Shown piece after piece: positions 1-8,156 of a stretch of DNA of 64,000 bases. The position numbers were made by a program, and so were the translations under genes. The stretch covers positions 682,001 through 746,000 of the forward strand of contig CBDDPZ010000007.1 in the NCBI GenBank assembly GCA_965232575.1, written 5' to 3'. Numbering within the stretch: position 1 is the stretch's first letter; every line of letters begins with the position of its first letter. Source of the stretch: Bin5 sp965232575 (GTDB taxonomy: Bacteria; Chloroflexota; Anaerolineae; Caldilineales; Caldilineaceae). The notes under the pieces are model-generated. The model searched no databases. It was given only the letters and a program-made list of their open reading frames with translations, and was not told the origin of the DNA.

Positions 1-552
1 GACATTCAGGTTCTCAGCCCCATGCACCGCGGCGCGGCCGGGGTGAAGTCACTCAACGGGATGATCCAGCAGGCACTCAACCCGCCCGGGCCGGAGAAGA
101 TCGAGCGAAGCTTTGGAGACAGCATCTACCGGGCAGGGGACCGGGTGATGCAGGTGCGTAATAACTATGACAAAGATGTGTTCAATGGCGATATGGGTTA
201 TATTAAAGATGTCGACCTGATTGAACAGCGGGTAACGGTTGAAATCGACGGGCGCCGCGTAGGCTACGATTTCCCGGAGTTGGACGAACTGGTCCATGCC
301 TACGCAATCAGCGTACACAAGAGCCAGGGCAGTGAATTCCCGGCAGTCGTCATCCCACTGCTTACAAGCCACTACATGCTACTTCAACGGAATCTATTGT
401 ACACGGCCGTCACGCGGGCGAAGCGTCTGGTCGTGTTGGTGGGACAGCTGAAAGCGGTCGGCATGGCGGTTGGCAACGACAAGGTAGCCCAACGTTACAG
501 TGGGCTGACCGAGCGGCTGCGGCGTACGACAGCAATGGAGATATATGCATGA
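1..552 (+). CDS. recD2: RecD2-like ATP-dependent DNA helicase, C-terminal part
   Basis: The reading frame is open from the first base, so the gene begins before the window and only about 183 C-terminal residues are present. The visible part starts with QVLSPMHRGAAGVKSLN, a conserved stretch of the second RecA-like domain of RecD/TraA helicases, and includes the SH3-like insert (GDRVMQVRNNYDKDVFNGDMG) region and the terminal superfamily 1 motifs HAYAISVHKSQGSEF (motif V) and LLYTAVTRAKRLVVLVG (motif VI). In the family these bind ATP and single-stranded DNA and drive 5'-3' unwinding in repair. The stop codon overlaps the start of the next gene by four bases (ATGA). The family is clear; RecD2 rather than another RecD-like member is inferred because no N-terminal part can be seen. 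Confidence 0.85.
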   Translation, partial: DIQVLSPMHRGAAGVKSLNGMIQQALNPPGPEKIERSFGDSIYRAGDRVMQVRNNYDKDVFNGDMGYIKDVDLIEQRVTVEIDGRRVGYDFPELDELVHAYAISVHKSQGSEFPAVVIPLLTSHYMLLQRNLLYTAVTRAKRLVVLVGQLKAVGMAVGNDKVAQRYSGLTERLRRTTAMEIYA

Positions 553-1328
553 GCATTGAAAAACCATCGATCGCGGTACAGCTATACAGCCTGCGTCACG
601 TATCGGACAGCTTCGAGGATATTGCAGCTGCGGCGGCGGAGGCCGGATATGAAGGTGTGGAACTGATCTTTTTGCCCGATCATACCGGGCAGGAAGCGAA
701 GGCGGTATTGGACCAGCACGGCTTGCAGGCTGTGTCGGCTCACGTACCCTACCAGGCTCTGGCCGAGGATTTCGCCGGCACAGTCGAGTTTCACCGGGCG
801 GTCGGGAACGACTGTCTCATCCTCCCCATGCCTGATCCCGAAGTGCGGAAGGCGGCGAATGCAGATGCGTGGCGCGCGTTCGGGCAGACGCTCAATGAAC
901 TGGGACGGCGCTGCCGGGCGGAAGGAATGCGGCTGGGCTATCATAACCATGCCTTCGAAATGGAGGAGTTCGACGGCGCGCGGGCGATCGACTGGGTGCT
1001 GGCGAACGCCGACGAGGCGAACCTGTTCTGGGAGCCGGATCTGGCCTGGATAACCGATGGCGGCGCCCGCCCTCTGGAACTGGTTCAGAAGTACGCCGGC
1101 CGCTGTCCGCACATCCATGCCAAAGACTTGGCGCCGGCGGGAGAGAACGAGGACCAGATGGGCCTGGCCGACGTCGGCTACGGTACGTTGGACTGGGACG
1201 CGCTGATACCTGCCTGCCGCGCGGCAGGCGCCACGTGTTACGTTGTTGAACACGATCTGCCCAAAGAGCCGGTCGCCAGTATCCGTCGCAGCCGCGAGTT
1301 CCTCGAAAGCCGGGCAGCGTTAATGTAA
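549..1328 (+). CDS. Sugar phosphate isomerase/epimerase-like TIM-barrel protein
   Basis: A 259-residue protein of the xylose-isomerase-like TIM-barrel family (AP endonuclease 2 fold). The expected metal-site segments are present in order: LGYHNHAFEMEEF, FWEPDLAWITDGG, HIHAKDLAP and YVVEHDLPKEP near the C-terminus. Relatives isomerise or epimerise sugars, inositols or keto-sugars with a divalent metal; the substrate cannot be read from the sequence. The ATG at 549 overlaps the helicase stop by four bases, so translation is probably coupled, although a functional link to DNA unwinding is not evident. Length is normal for the family (about 250-290 residues). Confidence 0.8.
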   Translation: MSIEKPSIAVQLYSLRHVSDSFEDIAAAAAEAGYEGVELIFLPDHTGQEAKAVLDQHGLQAVSAHVPYQALAEDFAGTVEFHRAVGNDCLILPMPDPEVRKAANADAWRAFGQTLNELGRRCRAEGMRLGYHNHAFEMEEFDGARAIDWVLANADEANLFWEPDLAWITDGGARPLELVQKYAGRCPHIHAKDLAPAGENEDQMGLADVGYGTLDWDALIPACRAAGATCYVVEHDLPKEPVASIRRSREFLESRAALM

Positions 1329-1476
1329 AGTCCGAAAGAGAAACTGTGTTGCCCGCAGCAGCGCAGGATAAGGCGGGGCCTTCATCTTTCGGCCCGGCAG
1401 TCGGCGTGAAACGTCCTTCCGCAGGACCGCATACGGAACAACATCGGGTTTCTGCGTAGTGTAATCGGAGAGTACC

Positions 1477-1890
1477 TTGGCAAATTCGGCGATGTTTGAA
1501 GGGCTTGTGTTCGATGAACGCCGAAATGCGGCGCAGGTGAAACATGTGGGCGAGCGCGCCTGCTATGTCGTTGACGAAGATGGCTTTCTGCGCCACATCG
1601 ACGCCGCGTTGGTGGATCAGCAGGTGCTTGAATTCCTAAAGGGCCAGGTGGACCAGCATCGAGACCTGGCCGTGACCGGCGTGATGGACCTAATGGGCAA
1701 GGACGACATATTTACCAAAGCGGCAGTGGAATCCTCGATCGACAATATCGATCAAGCCGTTGGACAGGCGATCCCCGAGCAGTCGCGGCAATGGCTGGGC
1801 ATGATGGGTTTCCGCGTAATCATCGACGACCAGGGCCAGGTCGTGGACATTGAAATGCCGGCGGGCGAGATTGAAGATGACGAATATTGA
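1477..1890 (+). CDS. Small acidic conserved hypothetical protein
   Basis: A 137-residue acidic protein that I do not recognise. It starts at a TTG; the GGAGAG at 1466-1471 sits six bases before it, whereas the next in-frame ATG (1492) is too far away. Composition and alternation of charged and hydrophobic residues suggest a soluble globular protein with a helical middle and a short acidic tail ending in EDDEY. There is no signal peptide or membrane segment. It stands alone, 148 bases after the isomerase-like gene and convergent to the AlkP-family gene. Confidence 0.6.
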   Translation: MANSAMFEGLVFDERRNAAQVKHVGERACYVVDEDGFLRHIDAALVDQQVLEFLKGQVDQHRDLAVTGVMDLMGKDDIFTKAAVESSIDNIDQAVGQAIPEQSRQWLGMMGFRVIIDDQGQVVDIEMPAGEIEDDEY

Positions 1891-1906
1891 ACAGGGGGCG
1901 GAGAGA

Positions 1907-1929
1907 AGGGAGGGAATTCAGGCCTCCCT
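1907..1929. terminator. Weak hairpin between convergent genes
   Basis: AGGGAGG (1907-1913) pairs with CCTCCCT (1923-1929) around a nine-base loop, in the 51-base gap between two convergent stop codons. There is no T-run on either side, so a termination role is only a positional inference. Confidence 0.3.
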
Positions 1930-1941
1930 CCCCCTTGGATA

Positions 1942-3849
1942 TCACTTCTTGAGGTGCCAGTCGGGATCGGTCAGCGCCTCGTAGACGACCCCTCCTTCCA
2001 CGTTGCGGGGCATGGGCAACCCCAGCAGGTAACATAGGGTTGGGGCTATATCGACCGCCCGCACCTGTCCCTGCAGTTCCAGCCCTTCCTTGACGCCAGG
2101 CCCGGCCAGGACGAAGGTGCAATGCTGTCCGGCGATGCCAAAGCTGACAGAGGGTAGCTGTTTGCCGTGGGCGCCGTCGAACTCCGGCCGCAGGGCGTAG
2201 ACCACGTCTCCCACCGTGTCGCTCCAGAGGTTGACCATCTCGGCATCCTCCCGCGTCAGCGCCAGCGCAAAGGGATGTCGGCCGGTGGCCGGGTCGGTAT
2301 AGGCGTGAAGCGCGGCAATGATTTCCAGCTGCGTCTCCTTGTATTCCTCCGCAGGCACAATCCCGGTCGGCTCACGCCCCTCCAAATTGATGAACACGTG
2401 CACCAGGCCCACCGCTGCGGCACGCGTGCGTGACCAGTCCACCGTCCGCGCCCCATCCTTTTCCTCGTAGACCAGAAGACCGGCTCTCTCCAGCACCTCG
2501 TCGATCTCTACCGCCTGGAACTGGTTGGGCGTGCCGCCATGATCGGAGACGAGACAGATCAGCGTTTCCTCATCGGCCAGATGGGCCACGCGGCCAATCA
2601 TATCGTCGATCGAGCTATAGGTGCGGATCACACCGTCCAGACAACGCTGCTGCGTCTCTTCGTCTGCGCCGCTGAATTTTTCTGCCTGGCCAAGGAAAAA
2701 GTGGCTGGTATAGTCGGAGGCGTGGGTTTCGATGAAGAGCATCGTCCAGTCTTCGCGGCTTGTGGTGAGATAGTCGGCCACGTCTGCTAGGCGTTCGTGA
2801 TGGAAATCGAGCAGTTCGAAGTAGGTGTCGTCGTCCATGATTCCCAAGGCGTCCCTAGCAGGATTCTGCAGAAAATTGCCCACATGTTGGTCGATTTCGT
2901 CGGCTACGGATGCTGGCTTCGTATAGCCGCCGGTCGGCCAGATTTGCGGGACAAACAGTTCGAATGCGTCGGCATCGGCGGTGAGGTTGACCAGCTTCAT
3001 GCGCACGTAGCCGCTGATCTCCTCGCCGTCAATCTCGAACTGGTCCAGCCACCAATCGGTCCAGTCGCCCACGGCCAGTTCAGCAACGGGGCTGTCGCCG
3101 TCGCGCGACCGGCAGATGCGCACTCGGTCGTATCCGTTGTCTCCGGATGCAAATATCAGGCCGTGAAAGGTCTTGGGAACGCCTTTCTCGCCCCGCAACA
3201 TCATGTCGCGGCCACGCGCCAGGGGTTGAATCGTCAACTCCACTTCCTTGTGCGGGCGGCTTGACAGCGGCAAACTGTTCCAGTTCCGGGCATCTTCGAT
3301 CGAGACCGGATCGACGTCGGAGCCCGTTTGCAGAGCGCTGGGATCCAGCGTCTCCGGATCGCGCTGACCGCCGATCGTCCGCCGCTGCCATTTGCCGGCG
3401 ACGAACAGGTGATAGCCGGCGATCTGGTGATGGTTGGAGACGCCGGGGCCGGTGCCCTCCACCTGAACGCCGCTGGTCACGGTCGGGGGCCAGGACATCT
3501 CCCATTTCACCAGCAGGGGTGTTCCACCGGCCCTTTCGACAGTGTTCCACAGGTATTCCGCTCGCGACAGGTCGGTGTTGATCCCCCAGACGGTCTCATC
3601 GAGTGGGGCGCCCAGCTTGCGGATGTTGAAGTCCATCACGCCGTGGTTTCCCGGCCACGCGCCGGTGGAGGTGGCGGTCCAGCCCGGCGGTGTCAGGGTT
3701 GGAAATACGCCGATCATGGGGCGGTACACACCCCGTTCGATCAACTTGCCAAGATGGGGCATGTGGCCCCCGTTTACCATATTAATCACCAGTTCCATGC
3801 TCGCGCCGTCCATGCCGATCATGATTGCGCGCCGTGCCGGGCTTTGCAT
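1942..3849 (-). CDS. Alkaline-phosphatase-superfamily hydrolase (type I phosphodiesterase / phosphomutase-like)
   Basis: A 635-residue protein with the metal-site layout of the AlkP superfamily: an N-terminal GMDGAS strand-loop (D14), the TLTPPGW segment that carries the likely Thr nucleophile, THASDYTSHF (D379, H383) and VSDHGG (D436, H437), then AGPGVKEG before the C-terminus. Such enzymes hydrolyse or transfer phosphate or sulfate esters with two metal ions; the substrate is unknown. The frame stays open upstream to 4143, but the ATG at 3849 has an AAAGGAGAG ribosome site directly in front and begins at the first conserved strand, so the longer start is unlikely. No signal peptide is seen with this start. 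It is divergent from the propeller gene at 4123. Confidence 0.8.
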   Translation of the reverse strand: MQSPARRAIMIGMDGASMELVINMVNGGHMPHLGKLIERGVYRPMIGVFPTLTPPGWTATSTGAWPGNHGVMDFNIRKLGAPLDETVWGINTDLSRAEYLWNTVERAGGTPLLVKWEMSWPPTVTSGVQVEGTGPGVSNHHQIAGYHLFVAGKWQRRTIGGQRDPETLDPSALQTGSDVDPVSIEDARNWNSLPLSSRPHKEVELTIQPLARGRDMMLRGEKGVPKTFHGLIFASGDNGYDRVRICRSRDGDSPVAELAVGDWTDWWLDQFEIDGEEISGYVRMKLVNLTADADAFELFVPQIWPTGGYTKPASVADEIDQHVGNFLQNPARDALGIMDDDTYFELLDFHHERLADVADYLTTSREDWTMLFIETHASDYTSHFFLGQAEKFSGADEETQQRCLDGVIRTYSSIDDMIGRVAHLADEETLICLVSDHGGTPNQFQAVEIDEVLERAGLLVYEEKDGARTVDWSRTRAAAVGLVHVFINLEGREPTGIVPAEEYKETQLEIIAALHAYTDPATGRHPFALALTREDAEMVNLWSDTVGDVVYALRPEFDGAHGKQLPSVSFGIAGQHCTFVLAGPGVKEGLELQGQVRAVDIAPTLCYLLGLPMPRNVEGGVVYEALTDPDWHLKK

Positions 3850-4056
3850 CTCTCTCTCCTTTGACGGGTTGCGTATGTATCGAGTGTCCGCCCAATTTGC
3901 TGGGCCGACGCCGGTCATCCATGCAGAAGGATAGGGAAATTCATGATAACCTGCAATTGTGTAAAGTCCACAAAGCCAGCGTGGCAGGGCGAGAATTCGG
4001 CCTACGTCTTCCCTTACTTTTCGATTCAAGACATGGCCGAAAAGAAAGTGGAGCTT

Positions 4057-4084
4057 TTGTGCCACGGATTGTCTGACGTATAAT
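4057..4084 (+). promoter_or_regulatory. Candidate sigma70 promoter before the propeller/murE genes
   Basis: TTGTGC at 4057-4062, a 16-base spacer and a consensus TATAAT at 4079-4084, 38 bases before the ATG at 4123. The -10 box is perfect, the -35 box is moderate. Confidence 0.5.
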
Positions 4085-4122
4085 TCTTTCACTTCCTCTT
4101 CGGCTCTCCTTTTGGAGGATCT

Positions 4123-5952
4123 ATGCACGCTGGTCTCCAGCAAAACATGCGCGGCAGAAGCCGCAAAGAAAGGGTATTCCCGAATCCGGTGGCTCTGCGG
4201 CGACTGTGGCAGGTTCTCGTTGTCCTGGCGGTCCTGATCACTCCGGCAAGCGATCAGATTTTCGCCCAGTCAGGCTTTGTGCCGTTCTCGAATAGCATCA
4301 TCGGCCTCGATGTGTCACCGGATGATGCCGGCATCGTGGTGGCAGGCACGTTAAATGTCCCTGTGCCTGCGGGGATCTATCGCAGCACGGACGGCGGCCA
4401 CACGTGGAGCCGGGCAAACGTGGAATTGCCGGCCGATACCTCTGTCGCCTCCATTCGTTTCGACCCGCAGGACGGAAACCGTGTTCTGGCCGCGGACGGC
4501 GGGGTCGGCAACCTATTCATAAGCGAAGACGGCGGCCTGAATTGGCGGCAGGAGTTCTCGATCAACCAGGTGCTCACCCCGAACAGCGGCATCGGCCGCC
4601 TCTTCACGCGCATTGAAGACGGACGGACTGTTTTCTACGCCGGCACCCGGTACGACGGTGTCATACGCAGCGTTGATGGCGGCCTGAGTTGGGCGTGGTT
4701 CGGCGATGGCCTGACAGGGAACGCATTGCGCGTGCGCGCCTTTGCCGAGAAGGACAGCGCGCTCTATGCCGGCACCCACGACGGCGTCTGGCGTCTGACC
4801 CCGAACACGGCATATTGGGAGCGGGTCGACCTGCCCGCAGGCATTATTGTTCGCGGCATGACGATTCTGGATGGCCGCTTGTACGTGGGTACCTTCGCGT
4901 CCGGTCTTTACCTGAGCGACGATGGCTACAATTGGATTCAGGATCCCGCCTTTCCAGCCGGGGTTGTCATCTACGACCTGGCCGTCAGCGGACAGGAGGT
5001 CGTCGTCGGCACCCATGTCGGACTCTGGACCCAGGGCGTACCGGATTGGACGCGGGTGGCCGTCAATGGCGCCGCCTATACCAACCCGGTCTTCCGGCTG
5101 GCCTCTTCGTCGACCTTCGTAGGCGTCACTTACGCGGGAACCGAGCAAGACGGTGTGCTGCGTACGCTTGACAGCGGCGTCAGCTTTCTGTCGTCGGCCC
5201 AGATAACGCCTCTGGATCCGGCCCACTTGTCCAAAGTGCCGACACCGACTCCTTCAGTGTCACCGACGGCTACGGAAACGCCGCTTCCTTCCGACACGTC
5301 AACTCCGACGGCGATGCCGACAATCACCGCGACGCCTGACCCCGGTGCGCCCACGGAAACGCCAACTTCCATCGATACGCCGACCGCGACGCCGGATCCC
5401 AATGCGCCAACTGCGACGCCGACAGCCGTGTGTACGCCTATCGCGACACCGGATCCCAGTGCGCCGACAGAGACGCCAACTGTGACGCCAACAGCAACAA
5501 GCACGCTGACCGCGACGCCGGATCCCAATGCGCCAACTGCGATGCCGACAGCCACCGGCACAGTGACCGCGACGCCGGATCCCAATCTGCAAACAGATTC
5601 GCCGCCGGTCGAATGTACACCAGTCCCGACGCCGGACCCCGATGCGCCCACAACTCAGCCGGCAGCGGATTCACCGGCTTCGACACCTGCTGCGTCGACT
5701 GCTGTCCCCGAAGCCTCGCCGTCTGCCCTTCCGTCCGAAGGCACGGCCACAAGCACACCGACCGCATCAGAGGCCGGCGTGCAGCCTCCGGCGACAGCGA
5801 CTTCGACCACTGCGAGTTCGGGTAGTGTCAACGAGAGGCTTGCGCAGATACCCCCCATCTGGATAGGAGGCGCGGCGGTCTTTTTCCTCCTGATTCTGGT
5901 CGCCGGCATTTCGGTTGCACGGGACGGAGGCTCCGGAACCGAAGAGTTATGA
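4123..5952 (+). CDS. Secreted beta-propeller protein with Thr/Pro-rich stalk and C-terminal membrane anchor
   Basis: A 609-residue surface protein. A GGAGG lies just before the ATG. The N-terminus has a basic stretch and a hydrophobic segment (about residues 27-47, ending near FAQS), read as a signal peptide. Residues 50-360 contain repeated BNR/sortilin-type motifs (YRSTDGGHTWSR, FISEDGGLNWRQ, IRSVDGGLSWAW, LYLSDDGYNWIQ), which fold as a beta-propeller. Residues 370-570 are a Thr/Pro/Ala low-complexity stalk built on a TPDP repeat, and residues 573-598 are a single hydrophobic anchor followed by an acidic tail. The last four bases overlap the murE-like gene. A cell-envelope role is inferred; no catalytic residues are apparent. 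Confidence 0.75.
   Translation: MHAGLQQNMRGRSRKERVFPNPVALRRLWQVLVVLAVLITPASDQIFAQSGFVPFSNSIIGLDVSPDDAGIVVAGTLNVPVPAGIYRSTDGGHTWSRANVELPADTSVASIRFDPQDGNRVLAADGGVGNLFISEDGGLNWRQEFSINQVLTPNSGIGRLFTRIEDGRTVFYAGTRYDGVIRSVDGGLSWAWFGDGLTGNALRVRAFAEKDSALYAGTHDGVWRLTPNTAYWERVDLPAGIIVRGMTILDGRLYVGTFASGLYLSDDGYNWIQDPAFPAGVVIYDLAVSGQEVVVGTHVGLWTQGVPDWTRVAVNGAAYTNPVFRLASSSTFVGVTYAGTEQDGVLRTLDSGVSFLSSAQITPLDPAHLSKVPTPTPSVSPTATETPLPSDTSTPTAMPTITATPDPGAPTETPTSIDTPTATPDPNAPTATPTAVCTPIATPDPSAPTETPTVTPTATSTLTATPDPNAPTAMPTATGTVTATPDPNLQTDSPPVECTPVPTPDPDAPTTQPAADSPASTPAASTAVPEASPSALPSEGTATSTPTASEAGVQPPATATSTTASSGSVNERLAQIPPIWIGGAAVFFLLILVAGISVARDGGSGTEEL
5332..5658 (+). repeat. 57-bp tandem repeat encoding a TPDP stalk
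   Basis: Six TPDP-containing units follow each other within the propeller gene. Successive TPDP motifs are 19 residues apart (57 bases), except one 23-residue interval. GCGACGCCGGATCCCAATGC-like DNA recurs nearly unchanged, so the repeat is recent at DNA level and may vary in copy number. Confidence 0.8.
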
Positions 5953-7691
5953 CGGCGAGTGCCCCAAAATCGGCTAAATCAGAGCCCGAAGAGGTTCCCG
6001 CTCGGCTTCCCTCACCGGTTATCGACAATGGGCAAGAGCTGGCTGGCCTGTTAGCCCAGCTTCCGGACGGTCTACACGTTCGTGGAGACGGAGCACTGCC
6101 GGCGGTTGCCGTGCGCCGCATTACCGAGGATAGCCGGGAAGTGGTCGCGGAGACGCTGTTTGTGGCGGTCGAGGGGTTGCAACAGGACGGTCATCGATTC
6201 ATTCCCCAGGCCGTTTCCGCCGGCGCCGCGGCTGTGGTCGGCAGCCACCCCTTAAGCCAACTGGAAGAACTGAACTGGTGGCCGCCGACAGCCAATGTAC
6301 CCTATGTTCAGGTGACCGACAGCCGGGAAGCCCTGGCTTGGCTCAGCGCGACCCTTTACGGTTTTCCCAGCCGTGCACAGGCAGTCATTGGGGTCACTGG
6401 CACAGATGGCAAGACGACAACCTGCTCGCTGCTGGAGACGATTCTCAGCCGCGCCGCCGACGTAGGTGTCATTACAACAGTCGGCGCGCGTATCGCCGGT
6501 ATTGAGCAGGAGACCGGGCTGCATGTGACGACGCCCGATGCACCGACCGTACAGGCATTTCTGGCGCAGATGAGGTCAGCGGGGTGCGGCTACGCAATCG
6601 TCGAGAGCACCAGTTTTGGTCTTGATCAAAAACGTGTGGCGGCGGTTGAGTACGATGTGGCTGCGTTAACGAACATTACCCACGAGCATCTGGATATTCA
6701 CGGCTCCTTCGAAGCGTACCGGGCGGCGAAGTTCCAGCTTTTTCGGAGCCTGTTTCGTTCTGAACGCAAGCCGGGCGTACCCCGCATAGCCGTTTTCAAC
6801 CTGGACGATAGCAACTGCCAGCCTTTGCGGGAGGCGCTGGCCGAAGAGAGCGCACGCAACGACACAGCCGGCGTTACTTCTTACACCTATAGCGTATCCG
6901 ACCCGGCTGCTGACGTGTTCGCCAGGCACATCGAGTATTTGCCCGAAGCCACCCGTTTCGAACTGGTCTGGTCGGGCGGTACCGTGCCCATGGAGACCCG
7001 CCTGATAGGCGAGTTCAATGTGTCGAATATATTGTGCGCGGCTGCAGCAGCCCTTGGGATGGGCATCCCGCCCGAGCAAGTCCGGAAGGGTGTTGCCTCT
7101 CTTTCTGCGGTTCTGGGGCGAATGCAGCGTATGGATTATGGACAGGACTTTCTGGCTGTTGTGGACTTCGCCCATTCCCCTGCCAGCCTGGAACGGGCGC
7201 TGGAGACTTTGCGCCCGCTCGTCGCCAAAGATTGCGGCAGCGGCAGATTGATCGCTATTTTTGGCTGCGCCGGTCTGCGCGACCGGGGCAAACGGCGGCT
7301 TATGGGGCAGGTTAGCGGGCGGCTGGCAGACTTTACTGTCATCACCGCGGAAGACCCCCGGACTGAAGATCTGGAGGACATTAATCGGGAAATCGCGGCC
7401 GGCGTGCGGGAAGTTGTGGAAGACCCGGCTGGAGGAGAAGGCGTGCAGAAGCGCAACGATAGCGACGTTGCCGGGCAGGCGCGGACGCAAACGGGGGTCC
7501 ACTCTTCTTACTACGCGGTTGTTCCCGATCGCGCCGAGGCGATCCGCTTTGGCGTAGAGATGGCGCGCGCAGGCGATGTCGTGGCCTCCTTTGGCAAGGG
7601 TCACGAACGCAGTATGTGCTACGGCGAGACGGAGTACCCCTGGAACGAGCAGGAAGCGATGCTGTCTGCTCTGCGCGACCGTACAGAATAG
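5949..7691 (+). CDS. murE: MurE-like UDP-N-acetylmuramyl-tripeptide synthetase
   Basis: A 580-residue Mur ligase. The N-terminal UDP-binding domain carries ITEDSREVVAETLFVAV; the central domain has the ATP loop GVTGTDGKTTT (K155), the HEHLDIHGSFEAY segment and VESTSFGLDQKR; the C-terminal domain has FGCAGLRDRGKRR, TAEDPRTED and SFGKGHE (E553). MurE adds the third residue to the peptidoglycan stem peptide. The diaminopimelate-specific DNPR motif reads EDPR here (468-471), so the amino acid added may not be diaminopimelate. Length exceeds the usual 480-510 residues through an N-terminal extension and an insert near residue 495. It starts within the stop of the propeller gene (ATGA), suggesting coupled translation. 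Confidence 0.85.
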   Translation: MTASAPKSAKSEPEEVPARLPSPVIDNGQELAGLLAQLPDGLHVRGDGALPAVAVRRITEDSREVVAETLFVAVEGLQQDGHRFIPQAVSAGAAAVVGSHPLSQLEELNWWPPTANVPYVQVTDSREALAWLSATLYGFPSRAQAVIGVTGTDGKTTTCSLLETILSRAADVGVITTVGARIAGIEQETGLHVTTPDAPTVQAFLAQMRSAGCGYAIVESTSFGLDQKRVAAVEYDVAALTNITHEHLDIHGSFEAYRAAKFQLFRSLFRSERKPGVPRIAVFNLDDSNCQPLREALAEESARNDTAGVTSYTYSVSDPAADVFARHIEYLPEATRFELVWSGGTVPMETRLIGEFNVSNILCAAAAALGMGIPPEQVRKGVASLSAVLGRMQRMDYGQDFLAVVDFAHSPASLERALETLRPLVAKDCGSGRLIAIFGCAGLRDRGKRRLMGQVSGRLADFTVITAEDPRTEDLEDINREIAAGVREVVEDPAGGEGVQKRNDSDVAGQARTQTGVHSSYYAVVPDRAEAIRFGVEMARAGDVVASFGKGHERSMCYGETEYPWNEQEAMLSALRDRTE

Positions 7692-8156
7692 CTTTAGAGA
7701 AAAGGGAAGCGGGGGTTACAGGCTGCCGAGCCATACCCCGGCCTTCGCGCTAATATGCTGTTTACTCGCTTTTCTCACTTCGCGCCGAATAGGGAGAGAG
7801 TGAGTACAGATTGAGTACAGTAAATGTCAGTCTTTCGCCTTCACTCTGGAGCCGGAGCGTCTATCTGTGTCTCAAATGCGGGTTTTGTGCTCTTTATGAA
7901 CTATTGTAAGATGTGTGGTACCCTTGGACAGTGCCCGACACGTCTGGCTGCCGACCGTCTCGACGAGTCAAATGGCGGGCTGTCCAGACTTAAAGCATAA
8001 CCTCTGATCTAAAGACGATCAGAGCGAAACTTTCGGCATTGTCATTCCGAATTAATCGTGATATAACAGTGCCAACATTGATCGGCTGACGCGCCTGCGG
8101 CGCGCCGCAAGTTTTTATCTGCTTTTTATTGTTACGCACCCATAAGGAGGCGGCTC
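7692..8156. other. Intergenic region with promoter for the repeat lipoprotein
   Basis: 465 bases without a convincing gene. It holds a short direct repeat (TGAGTACAG at 7801-7809 and 7812-7820, eleven bases apart) and a promoter at 8039-8067. Nothing else was recognised. Confidence 0.6.
8039..8067 (+). promoter_or_regulatory. Candidate sigma70 promoter for the repeat lipoprotein
   Basis: TTGTCA at 8039-8044, a 17-base spacer and TATAAC at 8062-8067, about 90 bases before the GTG start at 8157. Confidence 0.5.

Noticed and set aside
3850..4143. N-terminal extension of the AlkP-family gene to 4143
   Set aside because: It would overlap the divergent propeller gene start; the ATG at 3849 has a strong ribosome site and begins the conserved domain.
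5332..5658. CRISPR array
   Set aside because: The repeats are in frame, of variable unit content, without unique spacers, and encode a Thr/Pro stalk inside a gene.
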